Positions 23,270 through 33,185 of a stretch of DNA of 64,000 nt are shown here, piece by piece (position 1 is the first letter of the stretch; each line of letters opens with the position of its first letter). A program made the position numbers and the translations under genes. The DNA comes from Collinsella sp. (GTDB lineage Bacteria; Actinomycetota; Coriobacteriia; Coriobacteriales; Coriobacteriaceae). A model generated the notes under the pieces. It saw only the letters and a list, made by a program, of their open reading frames with translations. It ran no database searches and was not told where the DNA came from. The DNA lies in NCBI GenBank assembly GCA_019414055.1, contig DXMV01000025.1, positions 1-64,000 of the forward strand, read 5' to 3'.

Positions 23270-24019
23270 ATGTTGCTCGAGGGCAAGAAAGCAATCATCA
23301 CCGGAGGTACACGCGGTATCGGCTATGCCATCGCCTGCCGTTTTATCGAGGAAGGCGCTGCCGTCACCGTCTTTGGCTCGCGCCAGGAGACTGCCGACGC
23401 GGCCGTTGAGAAGCTGGCAGCCGCCTATCCCGACGCCAAGGTCTGGGGCCGCTCCTGCGACCTCACCTCGCTCGAGGCCGTGACCGGGGCCTTTACCCAG
23501 GCTGCAGCCGACATGGGCGGCTTGGACACAGTCGTCAACAATGCCGGCATCTCCCAGCGCTCACCCCTTTTAGACTACACGGCCGAGGAGTTCGCCAAGG
23601 TTATGGACCTCAACGTCGTCGCCGTCTTTAATGGCCACCAGGCTGCCGCCAAGATCATGACCGAAGCCGGCCACGGCGGCACCATCACCACCACGAGCTC
23701 GATGGTCGCTAAGTACGGTCAGCCCTCCGGCGTTGGCTATCCCACGTCCAAGTTCGCCGTCAACGGCATGGTCCAGTCGCTCTCGCGCGAGCTCGCCCCC
23801 ATGGGTATTCGCGTCAATGCCGTCGCGCCTGGCGTAACCAAGACCGATATGGTCGCCAACCTGCCCGAAGAGGTTATTAAGCCCATCATCGCCACCATTC
23901 CGCTGGGTCGCATGGGCGAGCCCGAGGATGTCGCCAATGCCTTTGTTTTCCTGGCGAGCGACATGTCCTCCTATGTTACGGGTGCCGTGCTCCCCGTCGA
24001 CGGAGCCGCCCGCTCCTAA
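23270..24019 (+). CDS. Short-chain dehydrogenase/reductase (SDR)
   Basis: 249 residues from ATG at 23270, with AGAGAGGAAG ahead. Classical SDR motifs: cofactor loop TGGTRGIG, NNAG, active-site Ser in TTSSM, and Tyr/Lys in YPTSK, ending with YVTGAVLPVDG. It oxidises or reduces an alcohol or keto group with NAD(P)H. It is FabG-like in form, but no fatty-acid genes are nearby and the substrate is unknown. Confidence 0.9.
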   Translation: MLLEGKKAIITGGTRGIGYAIACRFIEEGAAVTVFGSRQETADAAVEKLAAAYPDAKVWGRSCDLTSLEAVTGAFTQAAADMGGLDTVVNNAGISQRSPLLDYTAEEFAKVMDLNVVAVFNGHQAAAKIMTEAGHGGTITTTSSMVAKYGQPSGVGYPTSKFAVNGMVQSLSRELAPMGIRVNAVAPGVTKTDMVANLPEEVIKPIIATIPLGRMGEPEDVANAFVFLASDMSSYVTGAVLPVDGAARS

Positions 24020-24061
24020 GAGGCCACAAGCTTTGGCCCCTGGCCCCAACATAGCTCAACC

Positions 24062-24108
24062 AAAAAAGGCGCGCTGCCCGCATCAACCGCGGGCAGCGCG
24101 TCTTCTTC
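24062..24108. terminator. Bidirectional terminator between SDR and antiporter genes
   Basis: CGCGCTGCCCGC (24070-24081) and GCGGGCAGCGCG (24089-24100) form a perfect 12-bp stem. AAAAAA lies to the left and TCTTCTTC to the right, so it serves both converging genes. Confidence 0.8.
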
Positions 24109-24180
24109 TGTTTGAAGGGAAACTGCGTCCCGTTTCGCGTCCGTCCTCAAACGGGAATGTCACCTCCGCACCAGCGTCGG

Positions 24181-25743
24181 CTATTTGCCGTCGTCCTCGT
24201 CGGCCTCTTCATGCGCATAAAGCTCCAGCATGCGACGGCGGTACTCATGCACGGCGAGCTTGGCGCGCTCTAGGCGGCGACGCTCGCGCGGGGTGAGCTC
24301 GGACGGATCTATCTCGTCGCCATAGGTCTTATCGGCAAGAAGATGCGCCGCGTCCACGATGCGGGCATCGATGTGGCCGCTCGCCGCCTCGGCGGAAAGA
24401 CGCTCGGCAATCGTATCGAGCGTAGGCAGGCCCTCGAATACGCGACCATGTCCATGCGAGGTTAGCAGCTCGTGCTCGCGCGCGAGCAGGCTCGCCAAAT
24501 CGTGATGGGCGCGCAGGATGTCGAGCGCATCGGATGGATGCTCGGCAACCTCTGCCACGGCGGCGACCGGCGCGGCATCGACCACGCGGTAGAAGAGCTG
24601 CGCGAGCAGCGGCATCAAGAACACCGTGATGGCACCGGCGGCGACCATGACCGACGCAATATCCTGCGACAGCGCGCCCGCGTTGACGGCCACGCTCGTC
24701 ACGGCAACGATGATCGGCAGCGCCGTGGTGCAGTACAGGGCCACGGTAATGCGGCCATACGCCGACACATCGCGCGTCGCAGGACAAATGCTCATAGAAA
24801 TAAGAATGGGTACGGCACGAATAATCAACAACGCCACGATAAAGCCCACGAGCAGCCCGGGACGCGACACCACGGCCGTCAGGTCGATCTTTGCGCCCGA
24901 CACGGTAAAGAACACCGGGATCAAAAAGCCGTAAGCCAGACCGTCGAGCTTGGTCTCAAGCGTATGGTTGCCCTCGGGGATGATATAGCGCAGGACAAAG
25001 CCGGCGGCAAAAGCGCCCAATACGATATCGAGGCTAAAGATGGCCGAGAACGCCACGAGCGTGACCAAAATAAGCACCGTCAGGCGCACGAAGGTCTGCG
25101 ACGTGGTATCGGCGCGCTCCTCGACAAACGCAAAGAAGCGGCTGCCGACGCGTTTGGAGCGGCTGGGGACCACGGCAAGCAGCACGCACACGGCGGCAAA
25201 TAAGCCCAAGATCAGCAGCGTCTCGATACCCGTACGGGCAGACAGCAGTACCGACATGGCGAGCACGGGGCCGAGCTCGCCCCACGTACCATAGGCAAGA
25301 ATCGAATCGCCAACGCGCGTTCCGGCAAGCAACCGCTCGCGCAAGATGGGCATGAGCGCTCCAAGCGCCGTCGAGGTCAAGGCGAGCGTCACGGCGATAC
25401 CGTCAAAATGGCTGACCGAGAACCACGGGGTAAAGCGCACGGCAAGCCAGGCGATACAAAATGTGACAACCCACGTGGCCATACCGTAGCGCCCCTCGAC
25501 GCCTGTGATGTTCTTGGGATCGATCTCAAAGCCGGCAAGCAGGAACAAAAATGCCAGACCGAGCTCTGACACGAGCGAGACCTCGGCATCTACATGGATA
25601 ACGCCGAGCATATGTGGGCCCAGCACCGCGCCGAACACGAGCAAAAAGACCGTTTCGGGAACGGGTTTTCCAGGAATCGCCGAAGCGATGAAGGGGCTTG
25701 CAAAGGCCACGAGTGCGATGATGGCGAGCGAAACGAATGCCAT
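24181..25743 (-). CDS. Cation:proton antiporter (CPA2/KefB-like)
   Basis: 520 residues from ATG at 25743 (MAFVSLAIIALVAFASPFIA). About twelve membrane segments form the monovalent cation:proton antiporter-2 core, including GAVLGPHMLG, GLAFLFLLAGFEIDP and LALTSTALGALMP motifs. A cytosolic tail of about 130 residues, rich in charged helices (PRERRRLERAKLAVHEYRRR), replaces the TrkA-N domain of true KefB proteins. It exchanges Na+ or K+ for H+; the ion cannot be read from sequence. It is divergent from purL. Confidence 0.85.
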   Translation of the reverse strand: MAFVSLAIIALVAFASPFIASAIPGKPVPETVFLLVFGAVLGPHMLGVIHVDAEVSLVSELGLAFLFLLAGFEIDPKNITGVEGRYGMATWVVTFCIAWLAVRFTPWFSVSHFDGIAVTLALTSTALGALMPILRERLLAGTRVGDSILAYGTWGELGPVLAMSVLLSARTGIETLLILGLFAAVCVLLAVVPSRSKRVGSRFFAFVEERADTTSQTFVRLTVLILVTLVAFSAIFSLDIVLGAFAAGFVLRYIIPEGNHTLETKLDGLAYGFLIPVFFTVSGAKIDLTAVVSRPGLLVGFIVALLIIRAVPILISMSICPATRDVSAYGRITVALYCTTALPIIVAVTSVAVNAGALSQDIASVMVAAGAITVFLMPLLAQLFYRVVDAAPVAAVAEVAEHPSDALDILRAHHDLASLLAREHELLTSHGHGRVFEGLPTLDTIAERLSAEAASGHIDARIVDAAHLLADKTYGDEIDPSELTPRERRRLERAKLAVHEYRRRMLELYAHEEADEDDGK

Positions 25744-25927
25744 GTGATGCCTTTCTCTTGTTTGCGTTTCACTGTAGCACCCTCGCCGTCCTCTACGCGC
25801 CGCGAGCTGTCGTATCATAGTGAGGTTTACAAACATGTGGCTCAAGGCGACCGCGAGGCTTGCCCCGCAAACCGACCGCTGCCGCATACCGTACCGTACG
25901 CCCAACCGATCAGGAAGGCAGGAACCA

Positions 25928-28900
25928 ATGGTCTCTCGTATCTACGTGGAGAAGAAACCCGGGTTCGACGTCGAGGCTCAGCAGCTCAAGGGCGAGCTGA
26001 CCGAGATTCTCGGCATCAAGGGCATCGAGGCCCTGAGGATCATCAACCGCTACGACGTCGAGGGCATCGATGAGGAGCTGTTCCGCTCCTGCGTGCCGAC
26101 CGTCTTTAGCGAGCCCCAGGTCGATGTGACCTACGACGAGCTCCCCGCAAGCGATGGCGCCGTCTTTGCCGTCGAATTCCTGCCTGGCCAGTTTGACCAG
26201 CGCGCCGACTCCGCCAGCGAGTGCGTGCAGCTCATCAGCCAGGGCGAGCGCCCTGTCGTGCGTTCCGCCAAGGTCTATATAATCTCGGGCGCCCTGGACG
26301 AGGCCGCCATCGAGGCCATCAAGCACTACGTGGTGAACCCCGTCGAGGCGCGCATCGCCTCGCTCGACCTGCCCGAGACGCTGCATATGGAGACCCCCGA
26401 GCCTGCGCCCGTCGAAGTGCTCGACGGCTTCCGCGAGCTCGATGAGACCGGCCTTGCCGCCTTTATTTCCGAGCGCGGTCTTGCCATGGACGAGGCGGAC
26501 ATCGCCTTCTGCCAGCAGTACTTCCGCGATGAGGATCGCGACCCCACCATCACCGAGATCCGCGTGATCGACACCTACTGGTCCGATCACTGCCGCCACA
26601 CCACCTTCGGCACCGTCCTGGACGACGTGACGATCGACGACGCCGTGGTGCAGCAGGCCTTCGACCGCTACATGGAGATGCGCCACGAACTCGGTCGCGA
26701 CGCCAAGCCCGTCTGCCTCATGGACATGGGCACCATCGGCGCCAAGTACCTTAAGAAGACCGGCGTCATGACCGATGTCGACGAGTCCGAGGAGATCAAC
26801 GCCTGCACCGTCAAGGTGAAGGTTGATGTCGACGGCGAGGACCAGGACTGGCTGTTCCTGTTTAAGAACGAGACCCACAACCACCCGACCGAGATCGAGC
26901 CCTTCGGCGGTGCCGCCACCTGCGTGGGCGGCGCCATCCGCGACCCGCTCTCGGGCCGCAGCTATGTCTATCAGGCCATGCGCGTCACCGGCGCCGGCGA
27001 CCCCACGGTCCCCGTCTCCGAGACGCTCGAGGGCAAGCTTCCGCAGCGCAAGCTCGTGACCACCGCCGCCGCCGGCTACTCCAGCTACGGCAACCAGATC
27101 GGCCTTGCCACCGGTCAGGTCAACGAGCTCTATCACCCCGGCTACGTGGCCAAGCGCATGGAGGTCGGCGCCGTCGTGGGCGCTACCCCGGCAAACCACG
27201 TGCGTCGCGAGTGCCCCGCCCCCACCGACAAGATCATCCTTTTGGGTGGCCGCACCGGCCGTGACGGCATCGGCGGCGCCACTGGCTCCTCCAAGACCCA
27301 GAACACCGAGTCCATCGAGACCTCGGGCGCCGAGGTCCAGAAGGGCAACGCCCCGGTCGAGCGCAAGCTGCAGCGTCTGTTCCGCCGCGGCGACGCCTGC
27401 CGCCTGATCAAGCGCTGCAACGACTTTGGCGCCGGCGGCGTCTCGGTCGCCGTGGGCGAGCTTGCCGACGGCCTGTATGTCGACCTGGACACCGTGACCA
27501 AGAAGTACGACGGCCTGGACGGCACCGAGCTCGCCATTTCCGAGTCCCAGGAGCGCATGGCCTGCGCCGTCGCCGACGGTGACGTCGAGGAGTTCATGGG
27601 CTACGCCGCCGAGGAGAACCTCGAGGCGACCGTTATCGCCGAGGTTACCGCCGAGCCGCGCATGCGCATGGCCTGGAACGGTGTCGCCATCGTCGACCTG
27701 TCCCGTGAGTTCCTCAACTCCAACGGCGCGCCCAAGCACCAGGTCGCCCACGTCTGTGCCCGCAGCGTGTGGCAGCCCAGCTGGGCCGGCACCACGCTTG
27801 CCGAGCGCATGACCTCGCTTGTCACTGACCTCAACGTCGCCTCCAACAAGGGCCTGTCCGAGCGCTTCGACTCCACCATCGGCGCCGCAACCGTGCTTAT
27901 GCCTTTCGGCGGCAAGACGCAGCTCACCCCGAGCTCGGCCATGGTCGCCAAGTTCCCCGTGGACGGCGAGACCACCACGGCAAGCGCCATGGCATGGGGC
28001 TTCAACCCCTACCTGATGGAGGCCGACCAGTTTGCTGGCGCCTACCTGTCCGTGGTCGAGTCCATCGCCAAGCTCGTGGCCGCCGGCTTTGAGCACAAGC
28101 GCGCCTACCTCTCCTTCCAGGAGTACTTCGAGCGCCTGCGCACCGAGGCCGAGCGCTGGGGCAAGCCCATGACAGCCGTCCTGGGCGCCCTTATGGCCCA
28201 GGTCGATCTGGGTGCCGGTGCCATCGGCGGCAAGGACTCTATGAGCGGCTCGTTTGAGGACGAGGCCGGTGAGCTCAACGTTCCGCCGACTCTGATCAGC
28301 TTCGCTGTGGCCGTGGGTAAGGCCGCCCGTGCCGTCTCGCCCGAGTTCAAGGGTCTGACGCATCGCGTCGTGCGCATCGCCCCCGCCACCTATGGTGAGG
28401 ACTACCGCCCCGACGCTCAGCAGCTGCTCGCCACGTTTGACGCCGTCGAGGCGCTCACCGCCAACGGCAACGCCCTGGCCGTCTCCACGCCCGGCTACGG
28501 CTGCGGCGCCGAGAGCCTCTTTAAGATGTGCGTCGGAAACCAGATCGGCATCGAGCTTGCCGAGGACGTGGACGTGGAGAGCCTCTTCACCCCGCTCTAC
28601 GGCAGCTTTATCGTCGAGCTCGCCGAGAACGCCGAGCTGCCCGAGGTCGCCGACGGCGTTGTCGTCGAACCCCTGGGCACCACCGTCGAGGGCTATGTCA
28701 TCGACACCGGCTCCGAGGTCATCGAACTCTCCGAGCTCCAGGAGGCCTGGGAGAGCGGCATCGAGGGCGTCTTCGCCTACCGCAGCGCCGGCGAGACCCC
28801 CGAGGTCGAGACCATCGACTTCCGCTCCAAGGATATCCACGTGTACGGCGGCGCCAAGATCGCCCGCCCGCGCGTGATCATCCCCGTGTTCCCCGGCAAC

Positions 28901-29674
28901 AACTGCGAGTACGACAGCGCCCGCGCCTTCCGTGCCGCCGGTGCCGAAGCCGACACCTTCGTGATCAACAACCTCACGCCCGAGGCCGTCGCCGAGAGCA
29001 CCCACGAGCTTGCCCGCCGCATCCGTGCAAGCCAGATCGTCATGATCCCCGGCGGCTTCTCGGGCGGTGACGAGCCCGACGGCTCCGCCAAGTTCATCAC
29101 GGCGTTCTTCCGCGCTCCCGAGGTCACCGAGGCAGTCCGCGACCTGCTCAAGGCCCGCGACGGCCTGATGCTGGGCATCTGCAACGGCTTCCAGGCTCTG
29201 GTCAAGCTCGGTCTGGTGCCCTACGGCGACATCGTCGACGCCACGCCCGACGCGCCCACGCTGACCTTTAACACCATCGGCCGCCACCAGAGCCGTCTGG
29301 TGCGCACTCGCATCTCGTCCAATCTGTCCCCGTGGCTGTCGCAGTGCAGCCTCGACGACCCCTACACCGTCGCCATCAGCCACGGCGAGGGCCGCTTTGT
29401 CGCCAACGACGAGGTGCTCGCCCAGCTGATCGCCAACGGCCAGGTCGCCACGCAGTACGTGGGCGAGGACGGCAAGCCCAGCATGGACCTTTCCGTCAAC
29501 CCCAACGGCTCCGCACTTGCCATCGAGGGCATCACGAGCCCCGACGGCCGCGTCCTGGGCAAGATGGGCCATGCCGAGCGCCGCGGCGACAACCTGTACC
29601 GCAACGTGCCCGAGCATGTCCCCGGCGATAAGTTCATGCCGATCTTTGAGAGCGGCGTGGCCTACTTCGCTTAA
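25928..29674 (+). CDS. purL: Phosphoribosylformylglycinamidine synthase, single-chain
   Basis: 1248 residues from ATG at 25928 (MVSRIYVEKKPGFDVEAQQL). It makes FGAM from FGAR, ATP and glutamine in purine synthesis. The synthase part has HNHPTEIEPFGGAATCVGG and repeats AIRS-like halves. The C-terminal glutaminase has the nucleophile Cys in GICNGFQ and the ISHGEGRF histidine/glutamate segment. The length and the fused glutaminase place it with the shorter single-chain clade known in Clostridia and Bacteroidetes, not with PurS/Q/L systems. No purine riboswitch was recognised in the 180-base upstream gap. Confidence 0.96.
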   Translation: MVSRIYVEKKPGFDVEAQQLKGELTEILGIKGIEALRIINRYDVEGIDEELFRSCVPTVFSEPQVDVTYDELPASDGAVFAVEFLPGQFDQRADSASECVQLISQGERPVVRSAKVYIISGALDEAAIEAIKHYVVNPVEARIASLDLPETLHMETPEPAPVEVLDGFRELDETGLAAFISERGLAMDEADIAFCQQYFRDEDRDPTITEIRVIDTYWSDHCRHTTFGTVLDDVTIDDAVVQQAFDRYMEMRHELGRDAKPVCLMDMGTIGAKYLKKTGVMTDVDESEEINACTVKVKVDVDGEDQDWLFLFKNETHNHPTEIEPFGGAATCVGGAIRDPLSGRSYVYQAMRVTGAGDPTVPVSETLEGKLPQRKLVTTAAAGYSSYGNQIGLATGQVNELYHPGYVAKRMEVGAVVGATPANHVRRECPAPTDKIILLGGRTGRDGIGGATGSSKTQNTESIETSGAEVQKGNAPVERKLQRLFRRGDACRLIKRCNDFGAGGVSVAVGELADGLYVDLDTVTKKYDGLDGTELAISESQERMACAVADGDVEEFMGYAAEENLEATVIAEVTAEPRMRMAWNGVAIVDLSREFLNSNGAPKHQVAHVCARSVWQPSWAGTTLAERMTSLVTDLNVASNKGLSERFDSTIGAATVLMPFGGKTQLTPSSAMVAKFPVDGETTTASAMAWGFNPYLMEADQFAGAYLSVVESIAKLVAAGFEHKRAYLSFQEYFERLRTEAERWGKPMTAVLGALMAQVDLGAGAIGGKDSMSGSFEDEAGELNVPPTLISFAVAVGKAARAVSPEFKGLTHRVVRIAPATYGEDYRPDAQQLLATFDAVEALTANGNALAVSTPGYGCGAESLFKMCVGNQIGIELAEDVDVESLFTPLYGSFIVELAENAELPEVADGVVVEPLGTTVEGYVIDTGSEVIELSELQEAWESGIEGVFAYRSAGETPEVETIDFRSKDIHVYGGAKIARPRVIIPVFPGNNCEYDSARAFRAAGAEADTFVINNLTPEAVAESTHELARRIRASQIVMIPGGFSGGDEPDGSAKFITAFFRAPEVTEAVRDLLKARDGLMLGICNGFQALVKLGLVPYGDIVDATPDAPTLTFNTIGRHQSRLVRTRISSNLSPWLSQCSLDDPYTVAISHGEGRFVANDEVLAQLIANGQVATQYVGEDGKPSMDLSVNPNGSALAIEGITSPDGRVLGKMGHAERRGDNLYRNVPEHVPGDKFMPIFESGVAYFA

Positions 29675-29712
29675 TGCGTCCCATCGGGTACAATCCCCTC
29701 GGGTACACAACG

Positions 29713-29748
29713 CCCGCCACCGGCACGCCCGGTGGCGGGTTCTTTTTT
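29713..29748 (+). terminator. purL terminator
   Basis: CCCGCCACCGG (29713-29723) pairs perfectly with CCGGTGGCGGG (29729-29739), followed by TTCTTTTTT. It lies 39 bases after the purL stop. Confidence 0.9.
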
Positions 29749-29773
29749 GCTTTGCGCATACAGGAAGGACATC

Positions 29774-30709
29774 ATGGAAAGCCGCAAGACGCTTCTCGCC
29801 ACCCTGCCCGGACTCATCCTGGGCTGCCTTGTTTGTTGCGCGCTCTGGGGGTCGGCTTTCCCCTGCATCAAGATTGGCTACGGCCTCTTTGGCATTCCCG
29901 CGCACGACAGCGCCTCGCAGCTGCTCTTCGCGGGTCTGCGCTTCACCCTTGCCGGCATGCTGGTCATTGTTGGCATGAGCGTGGCCCAGCGCCGACCGCT
30001 CGTTCCGCAAGCGCGCGATATCAAGTCTATCCTCACGTTGTCGCTCTTCCAGACTATCGGGCAGTACTTCTTTTTCTACCTTGGTCTCTCCCGTGCAAGC
30101 GCCATGTCGAGCTCCATCATCGAGGCCAGCGCCAACTTCCTCGCCATCCTCTTTGCCGCCCTGGCGTTTCGCACCGAAAAGCTCGATGTGGCCAAGGTGC
30201 TCGGCTGCGTGCTGGGCTTTGCTGGCGTCGCGCTCGTCAACCTTTCGGGCGCGGACGGTACCTTTGGCTTTACGCTCGGCGGCGAGGGATTTATCTTGGC
30301 TTCCACCGTTGCGGGTGCCCTATCGACCTGCCTCATTGGCATCTTCTCGCGCGAGCATGACGGCGTTCTGCTCGCCGGCTGGCAGTTCTTGGTCGGCGGC
30401 CTGGTCCTCACCGCCATCGGCTTTTTGATGGGTGGCACGCTCTCCCCCACGGCGATTGCCCCCGCCATCGCGCTCATCATCTACATGGCGCTTATCTCCG
30501 CGGTCGCCTACTCGCTGTGGTCGCGCCTGCTTGCCGTCAACCCCGTCAGCCGCGTCTCGGTCTTTGGCTTTATGAACCCGGTCTTTGGCGTAGCGCTAAG
30601 CGCGCTGCTGCTCGGCGAGGGTGCTGGTACGAGCCCCGTTACCGTCATTGTGGCCCTGCTTCTGGTCTGCGGCGGCATCATCATTGTCAACAAGCCTCAA
30701 AAGGCCTGA
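29774..30709 (+). CDS. EamA/DMT-family transporter
   Basis: 311 residues from ATG at 29774 after AGGAAGG. Two EamA repeats of about five membrane helices each; the WGSAFPCIKIGYGLFG segment and the second-half motif PVFGVALSALLLGEG are typical of drug/metabolite transporters. Such proteins usually export amino acids or metabolites; the substrate is not known. The gene ends inside its own terminator. Confidence 0.88.
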   Translation: MESRKTLLATLPGLILGCLVCCALWGSAFPCIKIGYGLFGIPAHDSASQLLFAGLRFTLAGMLVIVGMSVAQRRPLVPQARDIKSILTLSLFQTIGQYFFFYLGLSRASAMSSSIIEASANFLAILFAALAFRTEKLDVAKVLGCVLGFAGVALVNLSGADGTFGFTLGGEGFILASTVAGALSTCLIGIFSREHDGVLLAGWQFLVGGLVLTAIGFLMGGTLSPTAIAPAIALIIYMALISAVAYSLWSRLLAVNPVSRVSVFGFMNPVFGVALSALLLGEGAGTSPVTVIVALLLVCGGIIIVNKPQKA

Positions 30710-30725
30710 CAAACCAGGCCTTTGC
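30699..30725. terminator. Terminator overlapping the DMT stop codon
   Basis: AAGGCCTG (30701-30708) pairs with CAGGCCTT (30715-30722); A-run left, TTTG right. It can act on both converging genes. Confidence 0.6.
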
Positions 30726-30771
30726 GTATGTCGCGCTTGCAACGGGCGTTCGCGTGGTCGCCCCTCATTTT

Positions 30772-31914
30772 CTAGCGAATCTGGATGCCGGCTTTCTTCT
30801 TTTCATGCTTTACGCGGTAGAGCTCCGCATCGGCGGCGCGAAGCAAGTCTTGCCAGGTATCGACGCCATCACCGACCCGTGCGTAGCCGATGGACATCTG
30901 CAACAGATACGGCACCTCGGCACGCGCGAGCTCGTCGTTGATTGCCGCGCACAGATCTATGATTTCCTGCTCCGCCGTCGCCTTTTGGAGCACTACGAAC
31001 TCATCGCCGCCATAACGTGCGATAAAGCCACCAGACGCCGAGCAGACATCTTTGAGCACCGTGGAGATGACCTGAAGAGCATGGTCGCCCTCAACATGCC
31101 CATGGTGATCGTTAATCTGCTTAAAGCCATCGGCGTCCATCATAAGCAGATACACATCTTCGGCCTGATCCACATTTGAGAAGAGCGACAGCATATAGGT
31201 CTCAAAACGGTTACGGTTGTTGAGACCGGTCAACGGGTCGGTCGAGATCAACTGCTCCTGACAAACAATGTAGAGCTGCAACATACTTAACATGATGCCA
31301 ACACTAAGGCAGGGACCCGAATAAAAGACCTGAAAGACACCGGCCACCAAGGCCGGAATGGCGAAAAATGCCAAGGTTTGATAGATGGCCTTCTTTTGCA
31401 GGCTCTCGACCTTGCGAGATTGTATAAACGCATGCAGGGACGTATATATAACGTAGCAGTAGCTGACGATGGGCTGGATCATATAGACAAAACCGCGACG
31501 ATACACGCCCTGTGCATCGATATAGAACAGGGCATGCGTCCAGCAGCTGGTAAACGCCAGTACGATCACCAGCGCCGCAGGTAGCATTACAAACGCCATC
31601 CTATAGTGCGCAGTCAAAAGGCGAGAGCCCTGCACCGTCTCGGAATAGATAAACCAAATAAGGCACGCGGCGGCAAAGAGTGAAAACGAAAGCGCGTTGG
31701 AAATCCAGTTGACAGCAATGCCCAGCGTGCCGCCCACACCGTCCGAAAGCGTCCAGATAATATCGAATAACATGTACGCGGCAGAGGTGTAACCGAGCGT
31801 GCTAAACAATAACTGCTGGGTACTCGAGAACAAGGAGTGGCGACTTCGCGCGGCAAGTCCGATAAGAACAATCATGCATAGCAGGAATATCTCAATCTTG
31901 AGTGCCTTAACCAC
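30772..31914 (-). CDS. Membrane-bound diguanylate cyclase (GGDEF)
   Basis: About 380 residues. The N-terminal 200 hold roughly six membrane helices; the C-terminal 160 form a GGDEF domain starting at DPLTGLNNRNRF, with the intact catalytic motif RYGGDEF, so c-di-GMP synthesis from two GTP is expected. No RxxD inhibitory site is obvious in the usual place. Start: GTG at 31914 has GAGGGG about 10 bases ahead; GTG at 31932 is the alternative, adding 6 residues. It follows kdgT on the same strand behind a hairpin. Confidence 0.9.
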   Translation of the reverse strand: MVKALKIEIFLLCMIVLIGLAARSRHSLFSSTQQLLFSTLGYTSAAYMLFDIIWTLSDGVGGTLGIAVNWISNALSFSLFAAACLIWFIYSETVQGSRLLTAHYRMAFVMLPAALVIVLAFTSCWTHALFYIDAQGVYRRGFVYMIQPIVSYCYVIYTSLHAFIQSRKVESLQKKAIYQTLAFFAIPALVAGVFQVFYSGPCLSVGIMLSMLQLYIVCQEQLISTDPLTGLNNRNRFETYMLSLFSNVDQAEDVYLLMMDADGFKQINDHHGHVEGDHALQVISTVLKDVCSASGGFIARYGGDEFVVLQKATAEQEIIDLCAAINDELARAEVPYLLQMSIGYARVGDGVDTWQDLLRAADAELYRVKHEKKKAGIQIR

Positions 31915-32012
31915 TAGACGCCATCCCCTCACTATTCAAGTGGCCAGAATCGCCCGAGTCGTATCTGGGCAATAAATACCCCCTATCCGCAGGGGTAAAG
32001 GAAATAATAGCA

Positions 32013-32056
32013 GAGCGCCCGAACATCACTGCAAGACAGCTTCCGCTCGGGCGCTC
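32013..32056 (-). terminator. kdgT terminator
   Basis: GAGCGCCCGA (32013-32022) and TCGGGCGCTC (32047-32056) pair perfectly with a 24-base loop. On the minus strand TGCTATTATTT follows. Confidence 0.55.
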
Positions 32057-32101
32057 GAACGGCGCGAATTGCGCGCCGGCATTATTGATGGGTGTCGATT
32101 G

Positions 32102-33124
32102 TTACTCGCCATCGATGTCGATCGCGACGGCTTCCTCGATGGCCTCGACACCGGCGGCGGACAGATCTTCCTTGCCCTGGCAAAATTTCTTGTAGACCCA
32201 ACCAGTCAGAATCGGAGCCATGATTGCCGTGATGATGACGGCGGTGGCGATCTGGGCGTACGCAGTGGGTGCAAGCTCGGCGTAGCGCGGCGCGACCTCG
32301 GCAAGGGCAACCGGCGTGGTCATAGCCGTGCCGGCGATGGTAGAGCAAGCCACGGCGGCCTTGCCGTTACCGCCGCACAGGCGCTCGAACGCAAAGGTGA
32401 TGGGACCGACGACAAACAACGTGATGAGACCCAGCAAGATGCCGGAAATGCCGCCGGTAATAAAGCTCGACAGGCTCATAGACGCACCGAGCTGAAATCC
32501 GATGACGGCAATCGCGGGATTGGTGCCAGGAACCAGCAGGTTCTTGATGAACGGGAAGAGGTTGCCCAGAACCATGCCAATAACGAGCGGCAAAATGGAG
32601 CCGATGATAGTACCGACAGGGATGTTGGCGAGACCCGAAACGCCCAGGATGATCATGGTGACGGCGGGGCCGGCCGTAAAGAATAGGATGCCCACGGCGC
32701 CCTGCTCGGACTCATCGCCGAACTCGCCCATGATGCCCGTATAGAGCGCCATGTTGCAAAACGTAATGCCGCCAATGATGGAAACCGAGCTCAGGCCCAA
32801 AAAGTTGTCGTTAAAGAAATACGCAACACCCAGACCCAGCGCGGCTGCCACCACAAGCTTAGGGATCAGCACGACGATGCCGGTCTTGATGGCGCCCGGC
32901 GTGGACTTAAAGCTAATGCCGGCGCCCACGAAGAGCAGGATCGCAGCGACGATGGTATTGGAGCCACTGCGGCAGGCAGCCGTAAAGAAGCCGCCGATCT
33001 CAAAGACCTGCGGACAGAAAGTGTTGAGTAAAAGGCCAACGATCATGGGATAGATCATGATGTCGCCCGGGATACGCGGTACCTTGAATTTCTTTTGCTC
33101 GTTGGCGGTCGCTTCCTGTGCCAT
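32102..33124 (-). CDS. kdgT: 2-keto-3-deoxygluconate permease
   Basis: 340 residues from ATG at 33124 (MAQEATANEQKKFKVPRIPGD) after GGGGG. About ten membrane segments in the KdgT pattern: IPGDIMIYPMIVGLLLNTFCP at the N-terminus, and AGTAMTTPVALAEVAPRY near the end. KdgT takes up 2-keto-3-deoxygluconate, a product of pectin and uronate breakdown, with H+. No kdgK or kdgA lies next to it in this window. A palindromic operator candidate lies at 33168-33185. Confidence 0.92.
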   Translation of the reverse strand: MAQEATANEQKKFKVPRIPGDIMIYPMIVGLLLNTFCPQVFEIGGFFTAACRSGSNTIVAAILLFVGAGISFKSTPGAIKTGIVVLIPKLVVAAALGLGVAYFFNDNFLGLSSVSIIGGITFCNMALYTGIMGEFGDESEQGAVGILFFTAGPAVTMIILGVSGLANIPVGTIIGSILPLVIGMVLGNLFPFIKNLLVPGTNPAIAVIGFQLGASMSLSSFITGGISGILLGLITLFVVGPITFAFERLCGGNGKAAVACSTIAGTAMTTPVALAEVAPRYAELAPTAYAQIATAVIITAIMAPILTGWVYKKFCQGKEDLSAAGVEAIEEAVAIDIDGE

Positions 33125-33167
33125 GAAACCCCCATTTCCGCTGACGCAGAACAAAAGCCCACGTCAC

Positions 33168-33185
33168 ACTTTGCTACAGTAAAGT
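33168..33185. promoter_or_regulatory. Palindromic operator candidate upstream of kdgT
   Basis: ACTTTGCTACAGTAAAGT is an imperfect palindrome (14 of 18 positions) 44 bases before the kdgT start. It could bind a GntR- or IclR-type sugar-acid repressor; the regulator is not in the window. Confidence 0.35.

Noticed and set aside
25820..25927. A purine riboswitch before purL
   Set aside because: The conserved three-way-junction core could not be found in the leader.
25910..30010. A 1366-codon open frame on the minus strand opposite purL
   Set aside because: It lies fully antisense to a clear purL gene and is Gly/Leu/Val-rich without motifs; GC-biased third positions of purL remove stops in this frame.
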